NCBI RefSeq assembly: GCF_017352135.1
Contig: NZ_CP071454.1
Location: 496,001 to 560,000, forward strand
Direction of reading: 5' to 3'
DNA: 64,000 nucleotides
DNA from: Rhizobium lentis
GTDB taxonomy: Bacteria > Pseudomonadota > Alphaproteobacteria > Rhizobiales > Rhizobiaceae
The translations under genes and the position numbers were made by a program. Shown piece after piece: positions 63,937 through 64,000 of this stretch (position 1 is its first letter; each line of letters opens with the position of its first letter). The notes beneath the pieces were generated by a model, which had not been told where the DNA came from, ran no database searches, and saw only the letters and a list, made by a program, of their open reading frames with translations.

Positions 63937-64000
63937 ATGTCTCGTAGCATGTTCAAGCTCGCGCATATTTCCGACGTCCACCTCGGACCACTGCCCCGTC
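63937..64000 (+). CDS. Metallophosphoesterase, N-terminal part (cut by window end)
   Basis: The first 21 codons read MSRSMFKLAHISDVHLGPLP, where ISDVHLG is the first metal-binding motif (D-x-H) of calcineurin-like phosphoesterases. The frame is open to the window edge. The start could also be the ATG at 63949. It diverges from the Nudix gene. Confidence 0.75.
   Translation, partial: MSRSMFKLAHISDVHLGPLPR

Overview
The window is a gene-dense, GC-rich piece of an alphaproteobacterial chromosome, most likely Rhizobium of the R. etli/leguminosarum type. This rests on the gene complement (fbcFBH-type petABC, petPR-like regulators, BA14K and DUF1236 secreted proteins, lgt-midA-pgeF, the trio DUF1285 / CoA-type Nudix / CCA transferase) and on intergenic palindromes of the kind common in Rhizobium. 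It is inference from protein and repeat recognition; no search was run. I saw no rRNA, tRNA, CRISPR array, phage or intact insertion sequence.

Layout. 0-2 kb: a broken Phd/PIN toxin-antitoxin remnant, then aspartate aminotransferase (aatA). 2-9.9 kb: envelope genes, namely a GT39-like membrane glycosyltransferase, a VIT/VWA surface protein with a C-terminal sorting signal next to its own sortase, a PQQ-type sugar dehydrogenase, a DUF3052 protein and an EamA exporter. 10-12.6 kb: a cold-shock gene with a long structured leader, a BA14K protein, and a divergent SDR/HxlR pair. 12.6-15.3 kb: a petP-petR-histidine kinase operon. 15.4-16 kb: a decayed branched-chain aminotransferase. 16-20.4 kb: small envelope proteins, an MBL hydrolase, csaA, proC, YbjN and UbiK. 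20.6-24.6 kb: lgt-midA-pgeF-M24 peptidase. 24.7-29.3 kb: a lipoprotein, prs, a secreted unknown and rplY. 29.5-32.6 kb: a GGDEF-EAL protein and a solute-binding protein lying between rplY and pth. 32.8-38.5 kb: pth, a GNAT, clpS, ychF, a membrane protein, two MaoC hydratases and apt. 38.6-41.4 kb: petABC (cytochrome bc1). 41.7-47.7 kb: an EEP-family phosphatase/nuclease, two ABC exporters separated by a ribbon-helix-helix gene, and trmL. 48-51.6 kb: a Na/Pi cotransporter, hemF and small unknowns. 51.7-54.2 kb: cca, nudix, DUF1285. 54.4-61.2 kb: a MoxR-DUF58-BatA/DUF4159 cluster. 61.2-64 kb: two GNATs, a glutathionyl-hydroquinone reductase-like protein, a Nudix protein and the start of a metallophosphoesterase.

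Most genes are housekeeping. The parts that may repay study are the one-substrate sortase pair, the c-di-GMP enzyme with its binding protein set into a translation cluster, the cspA leader, the MoxR cluster, and the pseudogenes and palindromic repeats that record local genome decay and rearrangement.
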